Below are positions 33,818-41,592 of a stretch of 64,000 nt of DNA, piece by piece (the first letter of the stretch is position 1; each line of letters opens with the position of its first letter). The DNA comes from Janthinobacterium rivuli (GTDB lineage Bacteria > Pseudomonadota > Gammaproteobacteria > Burkholderiales > Burkholderiaceae_D): contig NZ_CP121464.1 in NCBI RefSeq assembly GCF_029690045.1, forward strand, positions 3,534,001 to 3,598,000, written 5' to 3'. Made by a program: the position numbers and the translations under genes. Under the pieces are notes generated by a model. That model made no database searches. It worked only from the letters and a program-made list of their open reading frames with translations, and was not told the DNA's origin.

Positions 33818-34456
33818 ATGAAAAAGATATTGATACTGGGTGCAGGCGGACAGGTGGCGCAGTGGGTCATCCGCGCCTTGGCGGGTCGTGACAACATCGC
33901 CTTGACGCTGCTGCTGCGCAATCCCGGCAAGCTGCCCACGCCAGTCCCGTCCAACGGCACCGTGCTGGCCGGCGACGTGCTGGACCAGGCATTGCTGCGG
34001 CAAACGATGCCCGGTCACGACCTGGTCTACGCCAATCTGGTGGGCGACGACATGGAAGACCAGGCCAACAGCATCATTGCCGCCATGCAGGCCTCTGGTG
34101 TCGAGCGCCTGATTTTCGTCCTGTCGATGGGCATCTACGACGAAGTTCCCGGCAAATTCGGCGCATGGAACAACGCCAGGCTGGCGGAACACCTGAAACC
34201 ATTCCGCCGCGCCGCCGACGCCATCGAAGCGTCGGGCCTGGCATACACCATCGTGCGCCCAGCCTGGATGACGGACGAGGATGAAGTTGACTACGAACTG
34301 ACGACGCGCCACGCGCCATTCAAAGGCACCGTGGTATCGCGCAAGAGCGTGGCAGACCTGATCGCCAGCATCATCGACGCGCCAGATTTGCACCCGCACG
34401 CCAACCTGGGCGTGAACAAACCGAACACGGACGGGGACAAGCCGTATTTCATGTAG
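33818..34456 (+). CDS. NAD(P)-binding NmrA/SDR-a-like protein
   Basis: 212 aa from ATG 33818 (MKKILILGAGGQVAQWVIRA). An atypical SDR/NmrA fold: nucleotide loop GAGGQVAQ, LLLRNPGKLP after the second strand, VLAGDVLDQALLRQTMPGHD, and IVRPAWMTDEDEVDYEL near the C-terminus. It lacks the canonical YxxxK active-site motif of classical SDRs, so it may be a redox sensor or reductase of the NAD(P)H-binding family. Cytoplasmic, monocistronic. It is the last gene before the dif-like site. Confidence 0.82.
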   Translation: MKKILILGAGGQVAQWVIRALAGRDNIALTLLLRNPGKLPTPVPSNGTVLAGDVLDQALLRQTMPGHDLVYANLVGDDMEDQANSIIAAMQASGVERLIFVLSMGIYDEVPGKFGAWNNARLAEHLKPFRRAADAIEASGLAYTIVRPAWMTDEDEVDYELTTRHAPFKGTVVSRKSVADLIASIIDAPDLHPHANLGVNKPNTDGDKPYFM

Positions 34457-34566
34457 CGTGTTCAAGCGAAGGAATCCAGCGGCCGCGACAGCGGCTCGCG
34501 GATAGGGAAAATCGCATTTGCGATTGGGGAGTTGGCAAAATGGGGGCTTTACGAAATTCATCCATA

Positions 34567-34594
34567 ACTTCGCATAATTTATATTATGTAAAAT
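34567..34594. other. dif-like XerC/XerD recombination site
   Basis: 28 bp laid out as ACTTCGCATAA (XerC arm) - TTTATA (6-bp centre) - TTATGTAAAAT (XerD arm). Against E. coli dif (arms GGTGCGCATAA and TTATGTTAAAT) the inner bases are almost identical and the dyad CGCATAA/TTATG is kept. GGGNAGGG octamers seen by eye lie on the plus strand before the site and on the minus strand after it, as KOPS do around dif. An integrative element using Xer would leave a similar site. Confidence 0.8.
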
Positions 34595-34682
34595 TGATGA
34601 TGGTGGGCGCGGGGTGTTAATGCCTGTTTCAAAGCATTTAAGGTGTAATCTACCCTTGTCGCTTTTTTGTGGAAGTCGATCA

Positions 34683-35651
34683 ATGTCCGGTTCTCAACTC
34701 CATCATTACGTGCCCCGCTTTCTGTTGCGCCGTTTCGGACGCGGCAAGAACGATCAGCTACATACCTATGACAAAGCCACGCATACAGCGTTTTCACGCG
34801 CCGTCGGAAAGTTGGCAGCACATTACGACTACTATGACTTTGAGTTCAGTGGCCAGACAATGACCATTGAACCAACGCTGGCCGATGTGGAAGCGAAGGC
34901 AGGTGCACACATTGCACGCATCGTCAGGGAACGTAGATTGAACTTGATCGACCCGCTTGAACTTGGAGAGTTGGCTCGATTTTTTGCGATCCAGTTGGTG
35001 CGTACTCCAGCCAATCAAGCCTCTGGGGCCGAACTGTTTGGGCAGATAGAGACATGGCTACGAGCGGAAGGCATGCCTGAGGCCTACTTTGCGCCGGATC
35101 CTCTGGTTGGTACGGGAAAAAATGCAGAGCGAGTGCAGATGGCGCGGCGGATCATGAATGCTCCACGTGACTATGGCCGCGCGTTCGTCGACAAAGACTG
35201 GGTGCTATTCGAGACCGATCCATGCAGTCCTTATCTCATTGGTGATCATCCTTTGGTTATGCATAATGAACGTCCCGCAGGTTTGCGCGGGAACGTAGGC
35301 TTAACGGTCGAAGGAATTGAAATTTACTTTCCGCTCTCTCCTCAACTGACACTGGGGATGCTTTGCCACTCCATTGGCGATCAAATTCATACGAAGCTTG
35401 CAGCTCGGCACCCTGGGACACTTGGTAATGACCATTCGCAGCTAGCTCGCTTGGACGAGGCAATGACCAGCGGAACACCAATGCATGTGGGAGCCGATGG
35501 CAGCACATTTTTCAACGGGTTACAGATTGCCCATGCGGAACGCTTCGTGTTTTCATCTGACGGAAATTTCGAGTTGGTTGAATCGATGTTAAAGGACGAT
35601 CCATCCCTGCAGTGTGGATTGCGGATGACAGAAGCAACTGGGAAATTTTAG
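34683..35651 (+). CDS. DUF4238 domain-containing protein
   Basis: 322 aa from ATG 34683. The N-terminal LHHYVPRFLLRRFGRGKNDQ is the DUF4238 signature (HYVPQFYLRNF pattern); IGDHPLVMHNE and FPLSPQLTLGML in the second half are also typical. No signal or membrane segment. Function unknown; such proteins are scattered and often in accessory DNA. Base composition is visibly lower in G+C than the neighbours, and the gene starts 89 bp from the dif-like site, which fits acquisition by Xer-dependent integration. Confidence 0.8.
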   Translation: MSGSQLHHYVPRFLLRRFGRGKNDQLHTYDKATHTAFSRAVGKLAAHYDYYDFEFSGQTMTIEPTLADVEAKAGAHIARIVRERRLNLIDPLELGELARFFAIQLVRTPANQASGAELFGQIETWLRAEGMPEAYFAPDPLVGTGKNAERVQMARRIMNAPRDYGRAFVDKDWVLFETDPCSPYLIGDHPLVMHNERPAGLRGNVGLTVEGIEIYFPLSPQLTLGMLCHSIGDQIHTKLAARHPGTLGNDHSQLARLDEAMTSGTPMHVGADGSTFFNGLQIAHAERFVFSSDGNFELVESMLKDDPSLQCGLRMTEATGKF

Positions 35652-35745
35652 TACTCCACACAACGTACCGTGGAGCCATAACGAAAATACCGTGATTTCG
35701 ACTGACGGCCGAACTTGTATCAACGCGCCGTCAGCCTGGGCTCAG

Positions 35746-35988
35746 CTAGCGTTTCTTGTCCGACTGCGACACCAGCGAGCCGGCTAGGGATCTGGTGGTA
35801 GCTGCTGAATTGCCGTTCTGGAGCGCTGCGGACGCTTTAGCTTCCATTGCCTTGCCCGTCACTTTCTGAGTGCCAGACTGCGCCAGTGCGCTGCCAGCCA
35901 AGCTCCGCTGCAAAGCCGAAGCGTTCGGGTTGCCGAGCGTGCGCCCTGCAGCGGTGGCGACCTTGCCGCCAGTGTTTTTACCTGCCAT
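35746..35988 (-). CDS. Small basic hypothetical protein (80 aa)
   Basis: ATG 35988 with AGGAG 6 nt upstream. Ala/Ser/Gly/Lys-rich and low in hydrophobics. It holds an internal near-repeat, TLGNPNASALQRSLAGSALAQSG versus NGNSAATTRSLAGSLVSQSD, so RSLAGS occurs twice. Probably disordered and cytoplasmic. I do not know the family with confidence. It is convergent with the DUF4238 gene and may belong to the same accessory insertion. Confidence 0.6.
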   Translation of the reverse strand: MAGKNTGGKVATAAGRTLGNPNASALQRSLAGSALAQSGTQKVTGKAMEAKASAALQNGNSAATTRSLAGSLVSQSDKKR

Positions 35989-36187
35989 ACATTTCTCCTT
36001 GAAAAGAAACCCTGAATATCGAATATCCGCATCTAGTGGATTGAATGGGTATTTACACTATAGGTAGTATCTTTCCAAATGCAAGTAATTGTGTGATGAC
36101 TGCCCAGTCGTTGGCGCGTCAACTGAAAAGCGCGTGCAGCGATCACTGGCTGAAAGCACCGGACGCGCAACCACCCTCCCCTGATCT

Positions 36188-36631
36188 GCCATGCATGGCC
36201 AGCCCCCCCCCGATGGCCGCACCTTGGCCCGCGAAGCCTATTTCCTCGAGTTTGCGAAGGAGATTGCCACGGTGGCCAGCATGCCCCTCATGGTGACGGG
36301 CGGCATACGCCGCTATCTGATGGTCTAGCAAGTATGGAACAACGGCATAGCCATGGCCGGCATGGGAACGGCCCTCGCGATCGATCCGCAACTGCCCAAG
36401 GCATGGCGTTCAAATCAAGCGGCAAGCCCCTTTCTCCGGGCCATCACCTGGAAAAACAAAGTGCTGTCGTTGATCGCCTATATGGCGATGGTGAAGTATC
36501 AGCTGCGACGACTGAGCCAGGGCAAGCAGACCCAGCCCCAGGTGGCGCCTGCCCTGGTGCTGCTGATACAGCAATGGGAAACCGCCATCCGGAACCGGCA
36601 GTATCGCCGCAGGATGCATAGCGGCTTTTGA
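36188..36631 (+). pseudogene. Truncated Old Yellow Enzyme-family oxidoreductase with internal stop
   Basis: One reading frame from about 36188 gives AMHGQPPPDGRTLAREAYF, LEFAKEIATV, MPLMVTGGIRR, then TAG at 36326-36328, and continues in the same frame as QVWNNGIAMAGMGTALAIDP to a stop at 36631. This is the C-terminal third of NADH:flavin oxidoreductases (the GGIRR phosphate-binding and GxGTALA blocks). The TAG replaces what is normally Glu/Ala before Gln-Val, and the N-terminal two thirds, including the FMN and active-site His regions, are missing; a TGA also closes the frame just upstream. The gene is dead. Confidence 0.8.
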
Positions 36632-36688
36632 ATTGACTTTTCCAAGTCAAACATTGCTGGAAGTCATTATTAATTGACCATTGATAAC

Positions 36689-37420
36689 TTACTTGCCCGG
36701 CGCCTCGTGCGCCATGGCCTCCGCGGCTAGGGCGCGCACGTCGGCCGGCATGGATTCCTTGCGTTCGCTGTAGCGGCTGGTCAGGTAATCCGAACGGTCG
36801 CGCACCACCAGGGTGAATTTATACAACTCCTCCATGACGTCGACCAGTCGGTCGTAGTATGGCGACGGCTTCATGCGGTCGTTGTCGTCGAATTCCTGGT
36901 ATGCCTTGGCGACGGACGACTGGTTCGGGATCGTCACCATGCGCATCCAGCGGCCCAGCACGCGCAAGCCATTGACGGCGTTGAACGATTGCGAGCCGCC
37001 TGACACTTGCATCACGGCCAGGGTGCGTCCCTGCGTGGGGCGCACGCTGCCCATTTCCAGCGGCAACCAGTCGATCTGCGACTTGAACACGCCGGTCACG
37101 GCGCCGTGGCGTTCCGGGCTGCACCACACTTGCCCTTCCGACCACAGCGACAGTTCGCGCAGTTCCCGCACCTTGGGATGGTCAGGGCTGACGCTGTCGA
37201 CCATGGGCAAGCCATGCGGGTCGAACACCCGCGTCTCGGCGCCGAAATGCCGCAGCAGCCGCTCCGCTTCCAGGGTCAGCAAACGGCTGAACGAACGTTC
37301 CCGCAGCGAGCCGTACAGCAAGAGGATACGCGGCGCATGCGTGGCCACCGCCGGCGGCGCAAGTTTATCGAGGGTCGGCGTGTCGAGGTGGGCCGCGCTG
37401 ATGTTGGGCAAGTCATGCAT
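36689..37420 (-). CDS. arsH: NADPH-dependent FMN reductase ArsH
   Basis: 243 aa from ATG 37420 with GAAGGA upstream; a TTG start 18 nt earlier is less likely. Flavodoxin-like fold with the FMN-phosphate loop [20 protein letters not shown] (GSxRxxSxSR), [40 protein letters not shown] and [20 protein letters not shown], all hallmarks of ArsH. ArsH oxidises trivalent organoarsenicals and reduces quinones or metals with NADPH. No arsR, arsB/acr3 or arsC is adjacent. A palindrome in the promoter (37441-37466) suggests local control. Confidence 0.9.
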   Translation of the reverse strand: MHDLPNISAAHLDTPTLDKLAPPAVATHAPRILLLYGSLRERSFSRLLTLEAERLLRHFGAETRVFDPHGLPMVDSVSPDHPKVRELRELSLWSEGQVWCSPERHGAVTGVFKSQIDWLPLEMGSVRPTQGRTLAVMQVSGGSQSFNAVNGLRVLGRWMRMVTIPNQSSVAKAYQEFDDNDRMKPSPYYDRLVDVMEELYKFTLVVRDRSDYLTSRYSERKESMPADVRALAAEAMAHEAPGK

Positions 37421-37440
37421 GGTGGTTTCCTTCTTCAATT

Positions 37441-37466
37441 ATTCCATAATAGTCGAATTATGGAAT
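37441..37466. promoter_or_regulatory. Inverted repeat in the arsH promoter
   Basis: ATTCCATAAT-AGTCGA-ATTATGGAAT: perfect 10-bp arms with a 6-bp centre, starting 20 bp upstream of the arsH start codon. An operator for an unlinked ArsR/MarR-type repressor is the simplest reading. Confidence 0.5.
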
Positions 37467-37623
37467 TAATGTAAGCTTGTTTTCCAACTGAGCACATGCC
37501 ATCGCTTCCCGTATATGTTGATGTGGATCAATCAATTTTCGTATCGTGTGCAGCAGAATATGATCATTCGCAAGACTTTGTTCTGCATCCCGCACTACAC
37601 ATTAGCCACTTCAAAGGAATAAT

Positions 37624-38661
37624 ATGCTACCCACAACAATGAAGGCCGCCGTTGTCGAGCAACTGGGCCAGCCGCTGGTGCTGCGCGACGTCCCCGTGCC
37701 GGTACCCGGCCCCGGCCAGATCCTCGTCAAGACGGAAGCGTGCGGCGTGTGCCACACGGACTTGCATGCGGCGCACGGCGACTGGCCCGTCAAACCGACG
37801 CCTCCGTTCATTCCCGGCCACGAAGGCATCGGCCTGGTAGTGGCCGTGGGTACGGGCGTGACGGAAGTGCAGCTGGGTGACCGGGTCGGCGTGCCCTGGC
37901 TGTACTCGGCGTGCGGCCATTGCGAACATTGCCTGGCAGCCTGGGAAACCGTGTGCGCCGAAGCGCAATTCGGCGGCTATACCAAGAATGGCGGCTTTGC
38001 CGAGTACATCCTGGCCGACCCGCGCTACGTCGCGCACATTCCGGCGGGTCTGTCGGCCGTGCAGGCTGCGCCCATCATCTGCGCCGGCGTGACCAGTTAC
38101 AAGGGCATCAAGGAAACGGGCGCGCGGCCGGGCCAGTGGCTGGCCGTGTCCGGCATCGGCGGACTGGGCCACCTGGCCATCGAATATGCGGTGGCCATGG
38201 GCTTGCGCGTGGCGGCCGTCGACATCGATGAAGGCAAGCTGGAGCATGCGCGCGCCTTGGGCGCCGAAGTGACCATCAATGCGCGCCAGGGCGACCCCGT
38301 CGCGGCCTTGCGCGAAGCGACCGGGGGCGGCGCCCACGGCGTGCTGATCACGGCGCCGTCGATCGATGCCTTCCAACAAGGCGTGGCGATGACGCGCAAA
38401 CGCGGCACCTGCGTGCTGGTGGGCTTGCCGCCGGGCGACTTCCCGACGCCGCTGTTCGACGTCGTCGCCAATTGCGTGACGATACGCGGTTCTTTCGTGG
38501 GCACGCGCCAGGACATGGCCGAGGCGCTCGCCTTCGCCGCCACCGGCAAGGTCAAGGCCGGCGTGGAATTGCAGCCGCTGTCGGCCATCAACGAGATCTT
38601 CAGCCGGCTGGAGCACGGCAAGGTGGCCTCGCGCGTGGTGCTCGATTTCAGCGGCAAGTAA
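37624..38661 (+). CDS. adhP: Zinc-dependent alcohol dehydrogenase AdhP
   Basis: 345 aa; AAAGGAA precedes ATG 37624. A medium-chain zinc ADH: catalytic-zinc ligands in EACGVCHTDLHAAHGDWP (Cys) and IPGHEGIG (His-Glu), a structural-zinc Cys cluster in YSACGHCEHC...ETVC, and the NAD-binding SGIGGLGHLAIEYAVAMG. VVANCVTIRGSFVGTRQDMA near the C-terminus is characteristic of AdhP-type ethanol-active propanol-preferring enzymes. Converts short-chain alcohols to aldehydes with NAD. Monocistronic. Confidence 0.93.
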   Translation: MLPTTMKAAVVEQLGQPLVLRDVPVPVPGPGQILVKTEACGVCHTDLHAAHGDWPVKPTPPFIPGHEGIGLVVAVGTGVTEVQLGDRVGVPWLYSACGHCEHCLAAWETVCAEAQFGGYTKNGGFAEYILADPRYVAHIPAGLSAVQAAPIICAGVTSYKGIKETGARPGQWLAVSGIGGLGHLAIEYAVAMGLRVAAVDIDEGKLEHARALGAEVTINARQGDPVAALREATGGGAHGVLITAPSIDAFQQGVAMTRKRGTCVLVGLPPGDFPTPLFDVVANCVTIRGSFVGTRQDMAEALAFAATGKVKAGVELQPLSAINEIFSRLEHGKVASRVVLDFSGK

Positions 38662-38753
38662 GCGCGAGGCCAGCATGCCGGTGTGTCGTGCGACGGCAAG
38701 TAAATTTATGTTGCTATGATGGCATTCCACAAAGACACACCGAGGACCTACCG

Positions 38754-39464
38754 ATGAAGAAATCCCTCTCCGGCCTGCTGGCCTGCGCCGCCCTCGCCTT
38801 GTCCTTTTCGGCTGGCGCGGCCAGTGCGGCGGATCCCGCCGCGACTTCGCTGCCCGGACACTATTACCTGCAAGGCGTGATGGAAGTGGGCTCCGAACTG
38901 CTGCTGAAAAAGGATGGCAAGTTCGAGTGGACGCTCAGTTATGGCAATACCGACGAGCAAGCCAGCGGCGAGTGGCGCGTGGCCGGCGACATGGTGACCC
39001 TGGTGGCGGGCGACGGCGGCAAGGAGCCGCAGTTTCGCGTGTTCGAGGAATCGGAAATGCGCATTCAGAAACCCGCCGAAGCAGGCACGTGGGTGGCCAT
39101 CGTCGGTTTCCCCCAAGTGGGACCGATGGCCGACGTGGAAGTGAAGTTCGAAGCGCAAAGCGGCAAGACGGCCACGGCCGTGAGTGTGGCGAACGGCGAC
39201 GCCATCGTCCGCATGCCGGCGTCGGAACACTGGGTGCGGGCCGGCTTGCGCCGCCAGGGTTCCAAAGCCGATTATCAATGGCTGGCCGTGCCAGCCGAGC
39301 GGGCGCAGGAACGCCTTGCCGCATTCGCCGTCACCGACGCCCAATGGCTCAGGGGGCAAGCCTTCCAGACGCTGAACTTTCGGGTGGTCAAGGGTGGCCT
39401 GAAACTGCACGGCATGGACAGCGCCGTCGCCAAAGGCCTGTACGCGAAGGCATCCGGCCAGTAA
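38754..39464 (+). CDS. Exported hypothetical protein
   Basis: 236 aa from ATG 38754 with CGAGGA upstream. The signal peptide is MKKSLSGLLACAALALSFSA, with cleavage after ASA. The mature protein starts like a 'lipocalin-ish' beta domain: GHYYLQGVMEVGSELLLKKD, KFEWTLSYGNTDEQASGEWR, VAGDMVTLV. The second half has TATAVSVANGD and a C-terminal FQTLNFRVVKGGLKLHGMDS. Unknown family; periplasmic. Confidence 0.65.
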   Translation: MKKSLSGLLACAALALSFSAGAASAADPAATSLPGHYYLQGVMEVGSELLLKKDGKFEWTLSYGNTDEQASGEWRVAGDMVTLVAGDGGKEPQFRVFEESEMRIQKPAEAGTWVAIVGFPQVGPMADVEVKFEAQSGKTATAVSVANGDAIVRMPASEHWVRAGLRRQGSKADYQWLAVPAERAQERLAAFAVTDAQWLRGQAFQTLNFRVVKGGLKLHGMDSAVAKGLYAKASGQ

Positions 39465-39542
39465 GCCGCCTTCCCCCTCCCATTCTCTACAGCAGCTCGG
39501 CGCCTGACCGGCAATATCGTCCAGGACAAGGCCCGTGCGCCG

Positions 39543-39571
39543 TTGACACCCTGCGCGGTCTGTCCTATAGT
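39543..39571 (+). promoter_or_regulatory. Sigma-70 promoter of the FTR1-like gene
   Basis: TTGACA (39543-39548), 17-bp spacer, TATAGT (39566-39571). Near-consensus; the expected start of transcription is about 39578, just ahead of the Fur-like box and the start codon. Confidence 0.75.
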
Positions 39572-39587
39572 CGCCGGGTTAACGACA

Positions 39588-39606
39588 AATGAGAATGAGA
39601 ATCATG
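39588..39606 (+). promoter_or_regulatory. Candidate Fur box overlapping the FTR1-like start codon
   Basis: AATGAGAATGAGAATCATG follows the Fur pattern of repeated (G/A)ATAAT hexamers with G for T at two places. It sits downstream of the promoter and over the ATG at 39604, a position that would block elongation or initiation when Fe-Fur is bound. Confidence 0.6.
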
Positions 39607-41553
39607 TTCAGTTCTATCAAGAAATGGCTCGCGTGCTACCCGCTCGTGGCCGCCAGCCTCAGCCTGTTACTGGCAGGTGGCGCGCACGCGCAAGCGACCG
39701 ATGCTGGCGCCGGGGCCAAGCAATTGTGGCAATTGATTGACTACGTTGCCGTCGATTACAGCGGCGCCGTCGAGCACGGCAAAGTGGTCAGCGAGGCGGA
39801 ATACGCCGAAATGCTCGACTTTACGGACAACGCGACGACGCAGATCGCCGCCCTGCCCGCCCACGCCTCGCAAGCGGCCATCGCCTCCGCCATCGCCGAC
39901 CTGCGCAAAGCCGTCGTCGCCAAGGCGGGCAGCGTGGAAGTCAAGCGCCTGGCGCACCATGCGAATAGCTTGCTGATCGCCGCCTACCCGATCCCCGTGG
40001 CGCCGAAAGTGCTGCCGAACCTGGCGCGCGGCGCGGCCCTGTATGCGGCCCAGTGCGCTTCTTGCCACGGCGTGGCCGGCGGCGGCGATGGTCCGCTGGC
40101 GGCCAGCCTGGAGCCGAAACCGATCGCCTTCACGGATGGCGAACGGGCGCAGTCGCGCAGCCTGATGGCGCTGTACCAGGTCATTTCGCAAGGCGTGGCC
40201 GGCACCTCGATGGCCAGTTTCGGCCAGCTGTCCGAGAACGAGCGCTGGGATCTGGCCTTCTATATCGGTGGCATGTCGCACGATGCGGCGGCCAGCGCGC
40301 GCGGCGAAAAGCTGTGGCAGGACGATCCGCGCAGCAAAAAACTGTACGCGGACCTGGCCGCCGTGACGACCTTGACGCAGGAAGCCGTGGCCGCCAAGCT
40401 GGGCACGGACGAGGCCAAAGCGCTGACGGCGTACTTGCGCAGCCATGCCGACAAGGCCGAGGCGCACAAGCCGGCGGGCCTGGCCCTGTCGCGGCTGCGC
40501 CTGGCCGAAAGCCTGGCCGCCATGCATGCGGGCGACCGCGCGGGCGCCACGCGCCTGGGCCTGTCGGCCTACCTGGACGGTTTCGAGCCAATCGAACCGA
40601 TGGTCGGCGCGCGCAACAAATCCCTGCTGCTGGCCGTGGAAAACGCCATGCTGGCTTACCGCTCCGCCGTGGCCAAGGGCACGGTGGCCGATGCCGACGC
40701 GGCCGGTGAAAAACTGCAGCAACTGTTTACCCACGTGGAAGCGGAACTGGGCGACGCCAAGGCCGACCCGATGACGACCTTCGTCGGCGCCCTGACGATC
40801 TTGCTGCGCGAAGGCGTGGAAGCGCTGCTGATCGTGATCGGCATTATCGCTTTCCTGCGCAAGGCCAAGCGCAAGGACGTGCTGGCCTACGTGCATGCGG
40901 GCTGGGCCAGCGCGCTGGTGGCGGGCGGACTGACGTGGGTGGCGGCGACGTATCTGGTCACCATCAGCGGCGCCAGCCGGGAAGTGAGCGAGGGACTCGG
41001 TTCCGTGTTCGCGGCCCTGGTCCTGCTGAGCGTGGGCTTGTGGATGCACCAGAAGAGCAGCGCCGGGCGCTGGCAGGAATACCTGCACGAGAAACTCACG
41101 GCGGCCATGACGCGGCGCTCCGCCTGGGGCCTGTTCGCCCTGGCCTTCATCGCCGTCTACCGCGAAGTCTTTGAAACCGTGCTGTTCTATTCCGCCCTGG
41201 CGGCGGACGGCAATGGCGGCGCCCTGCTGGGCGGTTTCGTGGTGGCCATCGTGCTGCTGGTCGTGATCGCCTGGGCCTTGCTGCGCACGAGCGCCCGCAT
41301 GCCGATCGGCAAGTTCTTCTCGTGGACGTCCGCCTTCGTGGCCGTGCTGGCCGTGATCCTGATGGGCAAAGGCGTGGCCGCGCTGCAGGAAGCGGGCTGG
41401 GTTGGCGTCAGCCCCGTCGATTTCATCCGCGTCGACCTGCTGGGCATCCTGCCCACCCTGGAAACCTTGCTGGCGCAAGCGGCCATCGTGGCCATCATCG
41501 TCGTCGGCTATGGCTGGAACCGCGTTTCCGCAGGCAAGCGCAAGCTGGCCTGA
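39604..41553 (+). CDS. Cytochrome c - FTR1 family iron permease fusion
   Basis: 649 aa from ATG 39604; two in-frame ATGs at 39589 and 39595 lie inside the Fur-like box. A signal peptide (ending AHAQ) is followed by a helical region, a c-type haem domain (CASCH at about 149; Met ligand probably in GTSMASF) and a second helical stretch. The FTR1 permease then has seven or so helices with REGVEALLIV (REGLE motif, about 401) and YREVFETVLFY (about 518). FTR1 imports iron after Fe(II) oxidation; the fused haem domain probably moves electrons during that step. Near-consensus promoter and Fur box fit iron control. Confidence 0.9.
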   Translation: MFSSIKKWLACYPLVAASLSLLLAGGAHAQATDAGAGAKQLWQLIDYVAVDYSGAVEHGKVVSEAEYAEMLDFTDNATTQIAALPAHASQAAIASAIADLRKAVVAKAGSVEVKRLAHHANSLLIAAYPIPVAPKVLPNLARGAALYAAQCASCHGVAGGGDGPLAASLEPKPIAFTDGERAQSRSLMALYQVISQGVAGTSMASFGQLSENERWDLAFYIGGMSHDAAASARGEKLWQDDPRSKKLYADLAAVTTLTQEAVAAKLGTDEAKALTAYLRSHADKAEAHKPAGLALSRLRLAESLAAMHAGDRAGATRLGLSAYLDGFEPIEPMVGARNKSLLLAVENAMLAYRSAVAKGTVADADAAGEKLQQLFTHVEAELGDAKADPMTTFVGALTILLREGVEALLIVIGIIAFLRKAKRKDVLAYVHAGWASALVAGGLTWVAATYLVTISGASREVSEGLGSVFAALVLLSVGLWMHQKSSAGRWQEYLHEKLTAAMTRRSAWGLFALAFIAVYREVFETVLFYSALAADGNGGALLGGFVVAIVLLVVIAWALLRTSARMPIGKFFSWTSAFVAVLAVILMGKGVAALQEAGWVGVSPVDFIRVDLLGILPTLETLLAQAAIVAIIVVGYGWNRVSAGKRKLA

Positions 41554-41592
41554 TCCTGCAGTCGCGGCACTGCAGCGTCCAGCGGGCGCTGC

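Noticed and set aside
34564..34594. Resemblance of the left arm to loxP (ATAACTTCGCATA against ATAACTTCGTATA)
   Set aside because: The right arm TTATGTAAAAT does not mirror it as a loxP arm would, but fits a XerD arm, and the 6-bp centre and KOPS polarity fit dif.
36045..36187. Short ORF upstream of the OYE remnant
   Set aside because: Its translation is Pro/Ala low complexity, out of frame with the recognisable enzyme part, with no SD or family match.
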